Of a stretch of DNA of 64,000 nt, positions 56,346 to 64,000 are shown piece after piece. The notes beneath the pieces are model-generated. The model was given only the letters and a program-made list of their open reading frames with translations. It was not told the DNA's origin and did no database searches. Location: contig NZ_JAJKFT010000002.1 of assembly GCF_020966755.1 (NCBI RefSeq), positions 779,605 to 843,604 on the forward strand, written 5' to 3'. How positions within the stretch are numbered: the stretch's first letter is position 1; each line of letters begins with the position of its first letter. The translations under genes and the position numbers were made by a program. The DNA comes from Blastopirellula sediminis (GTDB taxonomy: Bacteria > Planctomycetota > Planctomycetia > Pirellulales > Pirellulaceae).

Positions 56346-58814
56346 ATGAGTGACGCCAGCCTTCGCCTTTTCGCCTGCCTGTTCCTCCTAGGCGTGACGC
56401 TCTCGTTTCCTTGCGACGCGAGCGCGTCCGAACGTCAAGCGACGCCAACTTCGTCGATCCGCCTGAAGGACGGATTTCAGATCGAACTGCTTCGGTCGGC
56501 CCAGCCCGACGAAGGCTCGTGGATCTGCATGACGTTTGACGACAAAGGCCGACTGCTGCTGGCCGACGACCAGGCAGGCGTGTTGCGGATGACGCTGCCT
56601 GTGGGCGACAAGAGCCCCACCATTGAAAGACTTGCAGGGACCGAAAACCTGAAGCACTGTCGCGGGCTGTTGTACGCCTACGACTCGCTGTTCGCGTGCG
56701 CGACCAATGGCGAGGGGATTTACCGCTTGCGCGACGCAGACGGCGACGGCACGTTCGAGACGCAAGAGTTGATTTGCCCGCTCGAATATGAAAGTCGCTA
56801 CGGCCATGGCGCCAACCAGCTGAAGCTGGGCCCCGACGGCATGATTTACGTCGCGATCGGCAATGACGTCTGGTTCCCGGAAAACGTCAGCGCGAACTCT
56901 CCCTACCACGATCCGCACGACGACTGGCTGCTCCCCAATCCGCAGGATGGCGAACATGACGAGCGCGTCGGCTACGTTTTGAAAATGTCGCCGGACGGAA
57001 AAACGCGCGAGATAGCCGCCGGCGGTTTTCGCAATCAAGTCGATGTCGCGTTTAACGACGCTGGCGAGCTCTTTACCTGGGACGCCGACATGGAATGGGA
57101 CGTCGGTTTGCCCTGGTATCGCCCGACCCGCATCAACCATGTCGTTTCGGCGGGCGAATATGGTTGGCGAAGAGGGACCGGCAAGTGGCCGACCTGGTTT
57201 CCGGACAGCTTGCCGAGCACGCTCGACACAGGCCTGGGATCGCCAACCGGCCTGACGTTCGGGGGCGGTAGCCAATGGCCCCAGCGATATCGCGGCGCGC
57301 TCTACGCCGCCGATTGGCAGAACGGGCGGCTGCTGATGATCGATCTGCTCGAAGCAGGGGCTTCGTATCAAGGGAAGTCGGAAGTTTTTGCGGAGGGGAG
57401 CCCACTGAATATTTGCGATCTCGAGTTCGGCCCCGATGGCGCCCTCTACTTCATCACCGGAGGACGCGGCTCGCAATCGGGACTTTATCGCATTACCTAT
57501 ACCGGCGACGAGAAAACGGTCGAGACGGACCAGCTGCCGGCGCCATCGGCAGAGGCGGCCGCGGCTCGCAAGGTACGCCATGAGCTAGAAGCGCTGCATG
57601 TGCGTGAAGACGCGGCGCAGTTGCCGCTGATCTGGAGTCACTTGGGAAGCGACGACGTCTGGATTCGCTCTGCGGCCCGGCTCGCGCTCGAAAACCAGCC
57701 GGTCGAAACTTGGCGCGATCAAGTACAAGCCGAGCCTGACTCGAAAGCGCGGCATACCGCGTTGATGGCGCTGGCTCGTGTCGGAGGCCCCGCGGATCAG
57801 GCGATCGTGCTGCAAGGACTTGCGGCAGCCGATTTCGCCACGGCGAGCCCTGACGAACTGCTCTGGCTGCTCCGCACGATGCAACTGACGCTGATTCGCC
57901 AGGGGCAACCGGCGGCGGAGAGTCGCGACAAGCTGTTGGGTCTGCTGCAGAAAGTTCCAGCGTCCGATCGCTTCGCCGCGAATTGGCTGCAGAGCGAACT
58001 GCTGATCGCCCTGAACGCCGACATGGCGCTGGAGAGCATCGGCCAGAAGCTCGCAACGGCCGCAACGCAGGAGGAGCAGATTCAATACGTGAAGCTGCTG
58101 CTGCGGTCTCCCCAACACCGCAGCCGTCCGTTGCAGGCGCAACTGCTGCAATGGTTCCAGCAGAATAAGCGACTCCCCGGCGGCAAACTGGTTCAATCGA
58201 CGGTACTGGGAATGCGAAAGGAGTTTGAGGCGACGCTTACCGAGCAAGACCGAGAGAACTTCCAGAAAGAACTCGCCCAACTCAACGAGCCGGCCGAAGA
58301 AGGGGAGGGCGCCGCGCTGCAGTCATCACGGCCGCTGGTTCGCGACTGGACCGTCGACGATCTGGAATCGCAACTGGCCTCGCTCAATTCTCCCTCAGGC
58401 TCTTCGCAAGCCGGCAAGACGCATCTGGCGGCGGCCCTCTGCTTACGTTGCCACCGCTTTGGCGACCGCGGAGGACAGGTCGGCCCCGACTTGACGAACG
58501 TCGGCAAACGCATGGATCGCCGGACGCTGCTCGAATCGATCGTGAATCCCTCGAAAGAAATCGATCCGAAGTACGGCAATTCGGTCTACCTGCTGGAGAA
58601 CGGCCAGGTCATCTCGGGACGGACCACGATGGTCAATCGCAATCAGATCGGCGTCGAAACCGACCCCCTGACCGGCCAATCGGTCACGATCGAGCGGCAG
58701 GAGATCGCCGAATCGAAAGTGTCGCCGGTCTCGCCGATGCCGCCAGGATTGCTGAACGTCTTTACGGCGGAAGAGGTGCGCGATTTGGTGGCGTATTTGA
58801 GGAAAGAGGAGTAG
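56346..58814 (+). CDS. Membrane-bound dehydrogenase-type propeller protein with C-terminal heme c
   Basis: An 822-residue secreted protein (signal MSDASLRLFACLFLLGVTLSFPCDASA). Residues about 40-390 form a PQQ-glucose-dehydrogenase-like propeller: DGFQIELLRSAQPDEGSWICMTFDDKGRLLLAD, then GPDGMIYVAIGND and FGPDGALYFITGGRGSQSGLYRI. Residues about 400-640 are HEAT-like. The C-terminal heme domain has CLRCHRFGDRGGQVGPDLTNVGKRMDRRTLLESIVNPSKEIDPKYGN, the planctomycete putative heme-binding domain. It probably oxidises a sugar-like substrate in the periplasm, but the substrate is unknown. ATG at 56346 is taken; an earlier in-frame start at 56325 is possible. Confidence 0.93.
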   Translation: MSDASLRLFACLFLLGVTLSFPCDASASERQATPTSSIRLKDGFQIELLRSAQPDEGSWICMTFDDKGRLLLADDQAGVLRMTLPVGDKSPTIERLAGTENLKHCRGLLYAYDSLFACATNGEGIYRLRDADGDGTFETQELICPLEYESRYGHGANQLKLGPDGMIYVAIGNDVWFPENVSANSPYHDPHDDWLLPNPQDGEHDERVGYVLKMSPDGKTREIAAGGFRNQVDVAFNDAGELFTWDADMEWDVGLPWYRPTRINHVVSAGEYGWRRGTGKWPTWFPDSLPSTLDTGLGSPTGLTFGGGSQWPQRYRGALYAADWQNGRLLMIDLLEAGASYQGKSEVFAEGSPLNICDLEFGPDGALYFITGGRGSQSGLYRITYTGDEKTVETDQLPAPSAEAAAARKVRHELEALHVREDAAQLPLIWSHLGSDDVWIRSAARLALENQPVETWRDQVQAEPDSKARHTALMALARVGGPADQAIVLQGLAAADFATASPDELLWLLRTMQLTLIRQGQPAAESRDKLLGLLQKVPASDRFAANWLQSELLIALNADMALESIGQKLATAATQEEQIQYVKLLLRSPQHRSRPLQAQLLQWFQQNKRLPGGKLVQSTVLGMRKEFEATLTEQDRENFQKELAQLNEPAEEGEGAALQSSRPLVRDWTVDDLESQLASLNSPSGSSQAGKTHLAAALCLRCHRFGDRGGQVGPDLTNVGKRMDRRTLLESIVNPSKEIDPKYGNSVYLLENGQVISGRTTMVNRNQIGVETDPLTGQSVTIERQEIAESKVSPVSPMPPGLLNVFTAEEVRDLVAYLRKEE

Positions 58815-58896
58815 TTTGTAGGGGAGCGCGGTCGAGTATTGCAGGCTGCGTTGAAACCCAGCTGTTCGACGCCTTTCTTTTAACCACGAAACGACG

Positions 58897-59262
58897 ATGA
58901 CATTCTTGGTCTGCCCACTTTGCGGAGATGGGATGCACGGGCTTCCCAACATGGCTGACGAGGCGGCATGGTACGCCAAACACCATCCTGACCTTGAAGT
59001 TGGTTCGGTGATCCCAGAGATCCGCTTCAATTGCAGGCACGAATATTCGATCGGAGATTCGATCGTTTGTCGCGACCGCAACAACTCAACCATCTATACC
59101 ATTTCGTCCTTGATTCAGCGTGAGAACCAACCCCCATTGCTCACAGCAACCTCTCCGGAAGGGCGGACATTGCATTTCGCCGTGACGCAAGTTCGACCGC
59201 ACCGCGACGACGATCCCCGAAAGGCGGATCCAGCGGCAAGCCCTTGGAAAGGGTATTTTTGA
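58897..59262 (+). CDS. Small uncharacterised protein with N-terminal CPLC
   Basis: A 121-residue protein. It begins MTFLVCPLCGDGMHGLP, a possible half zinc knuckle (CPLC, plus later Cys/His in FNCRHEYSIGDSIVCRDR). The middle is beta-rich. No family recognised. The gene follows the heme-binding protein by 82 bp but may be independently expressed. Confidence 0.6.
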   Translation: MTFLVCPLCGDGMHGLPNMADEAAWYAKHHPDLEVGSVIPEIRFNCRHEYSIGDSIVCRDRNNSTIYTISSLIQRENQPPLLTATSPEGRTLHFAVTQVRPHRDDDPRKADPAASPWKGYF

Positions 59263-59349
59263 GGAGCGGCTCCAATTACTTGCATCGCAGCTTCGTAGAA
59301 TGGGCCGAGACCCGACGCCATGACGTTTTGAAAGACGCGTTTAACAACA

Positions 59350-59436
59350 ACCATCTGCGCTGATCATCTTCATCTGCGGTTCCAACAACTCTGGCGGTAA
59401 GGTAGTGAACCGCAGATGAACGCAGATTTACGCAGA
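59350..59436. repeat. CGCAGAT-rich inverted repeat
   Basis: CATCTGCGGTT and AACCGCAGATG face each other across about 30 bp. The right arm continues as ACGCAGATTTACGCAGAT, a motif known to be scattered in many planctomycete and other genomes. It lies between two small genes. Confidence 0.7.
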
Positions 59437-59454
59437 TCCGATACCAGGAGTTCA

Positions 59455-59476
59455 TCAGGCCAAGACCTGACCTACC
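59455..59476. repeat. Family C palindrome
   Basis: TCAGGCCAAGACCTGACCTA: inverted relative of the 31571 repeat. Confidence 0.6.
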
Positions 59477-59515
59477 GGAACTCGTTAAGGGAAGATCCGT
59501 TTTACAGGCTAGTAA

Positions 59516-59809
59516 ATGAAGTCCGCAATGATCAGCTACGATCTCGTGATGGATGACGAGATGGAATTCATCGAAGGGACGTTTCGACTCCCCGGCGCCG
59601 ACTGGCAAGTTATCGTCACGCTCCGTCAGGACGTTCTTGAGCCGGCGGTGAAGCAGGTCCGCTGGGATTCCGGCGTTACAGGCGTCAATCTGATCGTCCC
59701 CCTCTCGATGCAGCTGAACGCCAGCGTGGTGGAAGCTGCACTTGGCGAGCATTTTGGCGTCGATCGCTGGGTTGTCGTGCAGGGGCCTGACTCGATGGTC
59801 CTTCGTTGA
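59516..59809 (+). CDS. Small uncharacterised protein
   Basis: A 97-residue soluble protein with a beta-alpha pattern (MEFIEGTFRLPGADWQVIVTLRQDV, VNLIVPLSMQLNASVVEAALGEHFGVDRWVVVQGP). No family recognised. The stop is 49 bp before the thioredoxin-like gene, so they may be cotranscribed. Confidence 0.6.
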   Translation: MKSAMISYDLVMDDEMEFIEGTFRLPGADWQVIVTLRQDVLEPAVKQVRWDSGVTGVNLIVPLSMQLNASVVEAALGEHFGVDRWVVVQGPDSMVLR

Positions 59810-59858
59810 GAGTTTCGCAGGCGAGTGCAATGTCGCCCGGCCACGAATAAAACGAATA

Positions 59859-60371
59859 ATGAGCGAATCGCTATCCCAATCACTGTCGTCCAGCGACATC
59901 GAATCAACACCGCCTAAAAAGCGCGGCCTTCACTTTTGGCGCGGCTTCTGGCTGACGTTTCTGGTCGTGTCGCTCGCGTACGCCTGGTATTGCTTCTACG
60001 TTCCGTCGAATCGGATTGCCTGGGCGGAGAGTTACGCGGCGGCCCAACAGCAAGCGGCGGAGTCGGGCCAACCGATGATCCTCTACTTCACCGGCACGTG
60101 GTGCGTCCCGTGTCGCATTATGAAACGGGAAGTCTGGGCCGACGATCAGGTGGCCGAAGCGGTCAATGGGCATTTCATCCCAGTGGCGATCGACGTAGGG
60201 AACCCGGACCACGCCGCGATCATGGCTCGCTACAACGTCGGGGGCGCGCCAGTCACAATCGTCGTCAATTCGCAAGGCGACGCCTTGCAATGGAGGGCAG
60301 GGGGCATCGGCAAGGCGGAGTTTCTGGAATTGCTGACGGCTTCCGAGTCGTCCGCCGCGCAGGATCAGTGA
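59859..60371 (+). CDS. Membrane-anchored thioredoxin-like protein
   Basis: A 170-residue protein. Helix WRGFWLTFLVVSLAYAWYCFYV (about 28-48) anchors it; the thioredoxin fold follows with active site TGTWCVPCRIM (CVPC). NVGGAPVTIVVNSQGDAL has the cis-Pro. It resembles DUF255/thioredoxin_7 proteins (DsbD-gamma-like) that reduce or deliver electrons to periplasmic thiols. ATG at 59859 is chosen; the frame to 59742 overlaps the preceding gene. Confidence 0.88.
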   Translation: MSESLSQSLSSSDIESTPPKKRGLHFWRGFWLTFLVVSLAYAWYCFYVPSNRIAWAESYAAAQQQAAESGQPMILYFTGTWCVPCRIMKREVWADDQVAEAVNGHFIPVAIDVGNPDHAAIMARYNVGGAPVTIVVNSQGDALQWRAGGIGKAEFLELLTASESSAAQDQ

Positions 60372-60389
60372 TCCCGAAGCGCGGGCGCG

Positions 60390-60413
60390 ATGGCCACGGC
60401 TTTGCGTGGCCAT
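60390..60413. repeat. REP-like palindrome (family D), copy 4
   Basis: ATGGCCACGGCTTTGCGTGG plus CCAT, 18 nt after the thioredoxin-like stop. It faces copy 5 across about 100 bp. Confidence 0.85.
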
Positions 60414-60516
60414 GAATGTGGTCGGCAATCCGGTTCGCGTCATTGCCCCCTAGAAGGTCACAAATCACTTCGCTTTCGCTAGGGCGACGGCCTTTTCAAG
60501 AATTCCACGCACAATC

Positions 60517-60540
60517 ATGGCCACGCAAGGCCGTGGCCAT
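60517..60540. repeat. REP-like palindrome (family D), copy 5
   Basis: Reverse orientation; preceded by TTCCACGCACA as in copy 3 beside RAYT. Copies 4 and 5 form a doublet with about 100 bp between them. Confidence 0.88.
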
Positions 60541-60558
60541 GGCTCCCAGATTTGAAAA

Positions 60559-60591
60559 CAAAAAAAGCCGCCCCAGCTGGGACGGCTTTTC
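60559..60591 (-). terminator. Terminator of the TlpA-like gene
   Basis: Stem AAGCCGTCCC/GGGGCGGCTT read on the minus strand, then seven T. It lies 24 nt after the stop. Confidence 0.9.
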
Positions 60592-60614
60592 GTTTTTCAA
60601 GCTCTTTGTAGCTA

Positions 60615-62525
60615 CTATTTCAGCAGCTTACCCAGCTCCGAGTCCAGCTGGCTGACGTGAATGTTGCGGCTGATCACCTTTCCATCCGCGCCGATCAGGA
60701 ACATCGTCGGCAGGGTCAGCACGCCCAGGTCGGTCGCTAGCGGGCTGTCGAGGCCGCCATCTTCGTAGATTTGCGGCCAGGTCAGCCGGGCTTGCCCCAG
60801 GTACTGGGCCAAGTCGGCTTTGTCCGAGTCGAGGCTCACGCCGATCAGCTCAAAACCCTTGCGACCATACTTGGCCTGCAGCTGACGCATGATCGACTGA
60901 TCTTGCTTGCACGGTTCGCACCAGGTCGCCCAGTAGTGAACCAGCACGACCTTGCCTTTGAGGGCGGCGAGATTGACCTGCTTGCCGTCGAGCGTTTTGC
61001 CGGCGACCGAGATCGTTTTGCCGACCGAGGTCAAACGACGGAGCGAACCTTCCGCCTTGCGAGCGAGCGGCGTACCGGCGAAGTCGTCGCCGATCTGCGA
61101 GTACCAGGCCTGCGCCTTTTCTTCTTCGCCGGCGAATTCGTTGGCGATTGCCAGCTGCAGCATCGCTTCGGCGGCGTCGTCGCTCTTCGGATACGCTTTT
61201 ACGAAGCCTTCCAAGCTTTCGAGCCACGCATCCTGCACCTTGGTGAAGTTGGCGTTCGGATCTTGCAGCTGGGCGGTGTAGTCGGCGCTCATGCGGCGGA
61301 ATTCGACGTACGAAGCGACGTCGCTACCCGGCGCCGCCTTCGCGGTCGCTTCCGACAGCGCGATCAGCTTGGCCATGCCGTCCGGATATTCGCCGGTTTG
61401 GACGCCAGCGCTGATGACGTCGGCCATCTGGCGAGTCCAGTTGTCGCGCGATTCTCCCTCACCGCTGGCCGCAGCCAACGATTCCATCAGCGCGACCCGC
61501 TTCTTGGTCAGCTCCTGACGAGCCGCCGCGGTGGCGGCAGTCGCTTGCTTTTCGTCGAGCGCTTCGAGCTCGTCGAGCAGCTTCTGCATTTCGGCGTTCA
61601 CGGCCGGGCGACCGGCGACGCCTTCCATTTCGGGACGGCGAGCGGCGAACGAAGCCTGGAAAAAGAAGCCTTGCGAGCCGTTTTCAGCGACGGCGGCGGT
61701 ACGCGGAGCGGCGATCACCTTCCACGAATTGCCGAGCTTCACCAGCGTGCCGATGTCGATCTGGCTATGTTCGCCCGCGGTTTCGACCACAGCGGCGACG
61801 TTTTCATAAACCAGCAGGTCTTGCGTGGCGCCGTCGGTTCCAGCCGGAACGATTCCGGGACGTGTCGCGCCGAAGTGGACCCATTTGGTTCCCTGGTTGA
61901 CGGCGGTCTGGGCGCCGGCCCATTTGGTGAACTCATTGGCGGCGGCGTTGAGCGAGCCGAGGAGCTCGGCGGCCTTATCCTTGCCGAGGCCCAATTCTTT
62001 CGCTTCGTCGGCGGTCAACAGCAGGGCCTGGAACCGTTTGACGTCTTTATCGCGGACGGCGGCGACGATTTCGGCCGAGACTTCTTCGGGGGAAATGATT
62101 TCCCAGCGATCGATGGCGCCATCTTCGTTGTCGTCAAATCCCCAGCGCGAGCCGCCGGTGGCGAGCCAACGGTATTGGTCGGCCTTGCTGTTGAAGTCGG
62201 TGTCGAGATCGCGGTAGACCTCGATTCCGTTGTTGTAGTAGGCCCAGACGTCGACTTTATTGTCCCCGTTGGAATCGACGAACTGACGCATCTTTTCGCC
62301 AGCCGGTCCGTAGACGACCCAGCCGGTGGCGCCGTTGACCTTTTCGGCCCGAATCGAGCACTTGGGAATCTCGTCCGCCGTGGGGATTTCGTATTCAACC
62401 TCTTGCAGAGGCGTAAGCTGCAGAGCCTGCTCGACAGTGGGGGTCGCGGCTTGCAGCGTCCCTGTCGCCGCAGCGGCGAGCGCGGCGGCCAACGAGAGGG
62501 TGGCGTAAGGCTTGGAAATCGCCAT
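60615..62525 (-). CDS. Exported TlpA/thioredoxin-family protein with Ca-loop-like N-terminus
   Basis: A 636-residue protein from ATG 62525 with signal peptide MAISKPYATLSLAAALAAAATGTLQA. Residues about 80-130 hold three Asp-rich loops (DSNGDNKVDVW, DTDFNSKADQYRW, DDNEDGAIDRWE) like EF-hand/thrombospondin-3 calcium loops. The middle is helical, with a TPR-like part (about 430-480). The C-terminal TlpA domain (about 495-636) has VLVHYWATWCEPCKQDQSIM (CEPC) and LTLPTMFLIGADGKVI with the cis-Pro. It is a periplasmic thiol-disulfide oxidoreductase. The frame upstream to 62762 is not coding. Confidence 0.9.
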   Translation of the reverse strand: MAISKPYATLSLAAALAAAATGTLQAATPTVEQALQLTPLQEVEYEIPTADEIPKCSIRAEKVNGATGWVVYGPAGEKMRQFVDSNGDNKVDVWAYYNNGIEVYRDLDTDFNSKADQYRWLATGGSRWGFDDNEDGAIDRWEIISPEEVSAEIVAAVRDKDVKRFQALLLTADEAKELGLGKDKAAELLGSLNAAANEFTKWAGAQTAVNQGTKWVHFGATRPGIVPAGTDGATQDLLVYENVAAVVETAGEHSQIDIGTLVKLGNSWKVIAAPRTAAVAENGSQGFFFQASFAARRPEMEGVAGRPAVNAEMQKLLDELEALDEKQATAATAAARQELTKKRVALMESLAAASGEGESRDNWTRQMADVISAGVQTGEYPDGMAKLIALSEATAKAAPGSDVASYVEFRRMSADYTAQLQDPNANFTKVQDAWLESLEGFVKAYPKSDDAAEAMLQLAIANEFAGEEEKAQAWYSQIGDDFAGTPLARKAEGSLRRLTSVGKTISVAGKTLDGKQVNLAALKGKVVLVHYWATWCEPCKQDQSIMRQLQAKYGRKGFELIGVSLDSDKADLAQYLGQARLTWPQIYEDGGLDSPLATDLGVLTLPTMFLIGADGKVISRNIHVSQLDSELGKLLK

Positions 62526-62755
62526 GGTTCTTCGCGTCCTTGCTTCTGAGTAACTCAACGAATGACAGCACTGGGGATTATTCACACTTTCCCGAAATGC
62601 TTCACCATCAATTTTCGACGAAATGGGTCGGTTTAGGCGAACCAAACCGGATTTTTTCGCCTCCTTTTTTGGAGCCAAACCCCTGATCTGCAGCGGTTTT
62701 ACCTCGATTTTCCCGCATCTAGGGACATATTTTCGGCGGAAGCCCGTTAGCCCGT

Positions 62756-62783
62756 TTGACAAGGAACGAGCGCCGCCTAGAAT
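62756..62783 (+). promoter_or_regulatory. Sigma70-type promoter for tRNA-Ile/tRNA-Ala/23S
   Basis: TTGACA (62756-62761), 16-bp spacer, TAGAAT (62778-62783). Transcription would start near 62790, about 28 nt before tRNA-Ile. An almost consensus promoter here is consistent with stable RNA. Confidence 0.8.
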
Positions 62784-62817
62784 AACGAATTCCTGTTACG
62801 GCAATGCCGTCAACAAG

Positions 62818-62891
62818 GGGCACATAGCTCAGTTGGTTAGAGCGCGTCGCTGATAACGACGAGGTCCCAAGTTCGAATCTTGGTGTGCCCA
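62818..62891 (+). tRNA. tRNA-Ile (GAT)
   Basis: Cloverleaf of 74 nt. The acceptor stem is GGGCACA/TGTGCCC, D-arm AGCTCAGTTGGTTAGAGC, anticodon loop CTGATAA with GAT at 62852-62854, and T-arm with GTTCGAATC. CCA is not encoded. It is the usual first spacer tRNA of bacterial rRNA operons, but no 16S gene precedes it. Confidence 0.97.
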
Positions 62892-62934
62892 CTATCGATT
62901 CCGAAGAAGGCGAAGCGGTCAGGATTGAACCCCT

Positions 62935-63007
62935 GGGGCCGTAGCTCAACTGGGAGAGCGCCTGCTTTGCACGCAGGAGGTTGCCCGTTCGATCCGGGTC
63001 GGCTCCA
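62935..63007 (+). tRNA. tRNA-Ala (TGC)
   Basis: Cloverleaf of 73 nt. The acceptor stem is GGGGCCG/CGGCTCC with one G-U pair, anticodon loop TTTGCAC with TGC at 62968-62970, and T-loop GTTCGATC. It follows tRNA-Ile by 43 bp, the standard spacer order. Confidence 0.97.
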
Positions 63008-63568
63008 CTCCTTTTTCTGGAACGTTTTCGCTGGCTAACACCGCCGTTGAGCGTGCTAAACAGCCTCGAAAACAACTTTCCAGAAAATTGCAGCCAGCCC
63101 CTTTACTTCGATTTTGGTTTCGATATATTTGGACGCTTCCCCAACGGGGCCGAGACTGATCAAGGAGAGTTCAGTCACCAGGATTCGATGAATTCGAGCC
63201 TGAATTCTCCTCGCTCAGCTTCGAGCGGTTAGCCCAAGCGGCCGACAAGTTCTTTGACAATTTGGCAAATGAAGTAGATGGCATTCGTCACGTTTTGTTG
63301 ACGTAGTTTGCGATCGACTGAGAGAACTGCGAGAGCAGGGAGTCTTGGTGGATTTGCGGCTGCTAAGCAAGCGTGAGAATTATAGAGAATGCAAAAGTAA
63401 CCGGGTCCCCCGTTCTACAAGCGGGGGATCACATAAGGTGAAATTCTCGAGCGAAAATATCGTTAAAACGGATCGGATATCTAATGGCGTCGCCGCCGTG
63501 AGGCGTCGACGAACCAATAGGTCCGGTAGCTAGGCGAATATTTACAGCGAAAAGCTTTGAATATTTGT
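63008..63568 (+). other. 561-bp tRNA-Ala to 23S spacer (leader)
   Basis: Contains a boxA-like element (63248-63262) and a TCCCCCG/CGGGGGA hairpin near 63407-63430. It ends with sequence that could form the 23S processing stem. No protein gene is supported; short frames here have no features. Confidence 0.75.
63248..63262 (+). promoter_or_regulatory. boxA-like antitermination element
   Basis: AGTTCTTTGACAATT resembles the rRNA boxA consensus TGCTCTTTAACAA and is placed in the spacer before 23S, as in many rRNA operons. It would recruit Nus factors. Confidence 0.6.
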
Positions 63569-64000
63569 GGTCAAGCTATTAAGGGCGTATGGGGGATGTC
63601 TTGGTATCAGAAGGCGATGAAGGGCGTGGAAGACTGCGATAAGCCTGGGGGAGTTGTCAAACGAGCGTTGATCCCGGGATTCCTGAATGACTTGCACTGA
63701 ATACATAGGTGCAAGTGGCTAACCCAGAGAACTGAAACATCTCAGTACCTGGAGGAAGAGAAAGAAAACTCGATTTCGTTAGTAGCGGCGAGCGAACGCG
63801 AAATAGCCCAAACCGTGGAGATTTTCTCCACGGGGTTGTAGGGTCTCTCACATGGGAGTTACAAAGCGAACTACTAGTTGAACGACATGGAAAGGTCGGC
63901 CACAGACGGTGACAGCCCGGTAAACGAAAGTGGATTCGCCTCCCGAGAGATACCTGAGTAGGTTCAGGCACGTGAAACCTGGACTGAATCTGCGGGGACC
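63569..64000 (+). rRNA. 23S ribosomal RNA, 5' part (cut by window)
   Basis: GGTCAAGCTATTAAGGGCGT aligns with the start of E. coli 23S (GGTTAAGCGACTAAGCGTAC). GGCGATGAAGGGCGTGGAAG, TGCGATAAGCCTGG, GGAAGAGAAAGAAAACTCGA and AGTAGCGGCGAGCGAACG match the conserved domain I. It continues beyond the window. Confidence 0.97.

Noticed and set aside
60771..62549. 592-codon frame antisense to the TlpA-like gene
   Set aside because: Shadow of a high-GC gene; the minus strand carries the CEPC thioredoxin motif and a signal peptide.
63407..63430. Hairpin TCCCCCG/CGGGGGA as a terminator before 23S
   Set aside because: No T-run follows and it lies inside the stable-RNA transcript; more likely a structural or processing element.

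Overview
The window looks like a chromosomal segment of a planctomycete, probably in the Pirellulaceae (Blastopirellula/Bremerella-like). This is inferred from gene families that are abundant in that phylum: a DUF1592-multidomain plus DUF1552 pair, two DUF1559 pseudopilin-like genes each next to a small lipoprotein, a DUF1080 protein, a propeller protein with a C-terminal heme c domain, and a 23S rRNA gene without an adjacent 16S gene. No taxonomic search could be run.

Layout. 0-5 kb: partial alpha/beta hydrolase, zinc-ribbon protein, LRR lipoprotein, secreted beta-propeller-like protein, Old Yellow Enzyme. 5-9.6 kb: ribonucleotide reductase nrdA-nrdB, with two NrdR boxes upstream; the beta subunit has Phe in place of the radical Tyr and Glu as first metal ligand (class Ic, Chlamydia-like). 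9.7-13.3 kb: three tandem secreted TPR-like paralogues that all end in SRYSN. 13.5-17.8 kb: DUF1592/DUF1552 operon. 18-25.6 kb: MFS transporter, secreted proteins, first DUF1559 module, EamA transporter, two TerB-like paralogues. 25.8-31.3 kb: histidine kinase/response regulator pair, SUKH-like protein, fatty-acid desaturase, DUF1080 and DUF502 proteins. 31.6-34.1 kb: a large uncharacterised protein and a class II glutamine amidotransferase. 34.3-37.7 kb: an operon of two membrane proteins with CydA-like N-termini and C-terminal heme c domains. 38-46.9 kb: second DUF1559 module, cation/proton antiporter, amidohydrolase, AraC regulator, and three exported proteins of which two share a new C-terminal motif.

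47-55 kb is accessory and repeat-rich: AAA ATPase, RAYT (REP-associated Y1 transposase) bracketed by inverted palindromes, AMP-dependent ligase, a small orphan gene, and an intact IS4-type element with 10-bp target duplications that has split one copy of another palindromic repeat. 54.6-62.5 kb: FAD oxidoreductase and heme-binding propeller protein, two small orphans, two thioredoxin-fold proteins. 62.8 kb to the end: tRNA-Ile(GAT), tRNA-Ala(TGC) and the 5' part of a 23S rRNA gene, preceded by a strong sigma70-type promoter and not by a 16S gene.

The most unusual theme is the number of dispersed palindromic repeat families (at least six by eye). One family is tied to the RAYT gene, one encodes in-frame residues inside the ATPase gene, and one lies at gene 3' ends. 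The other main points are the class Ic reductase under NrdR boxes, the paired CydA-like/heme c operon and the split rRNA locus. All functional calls come from reading motifs by eye.
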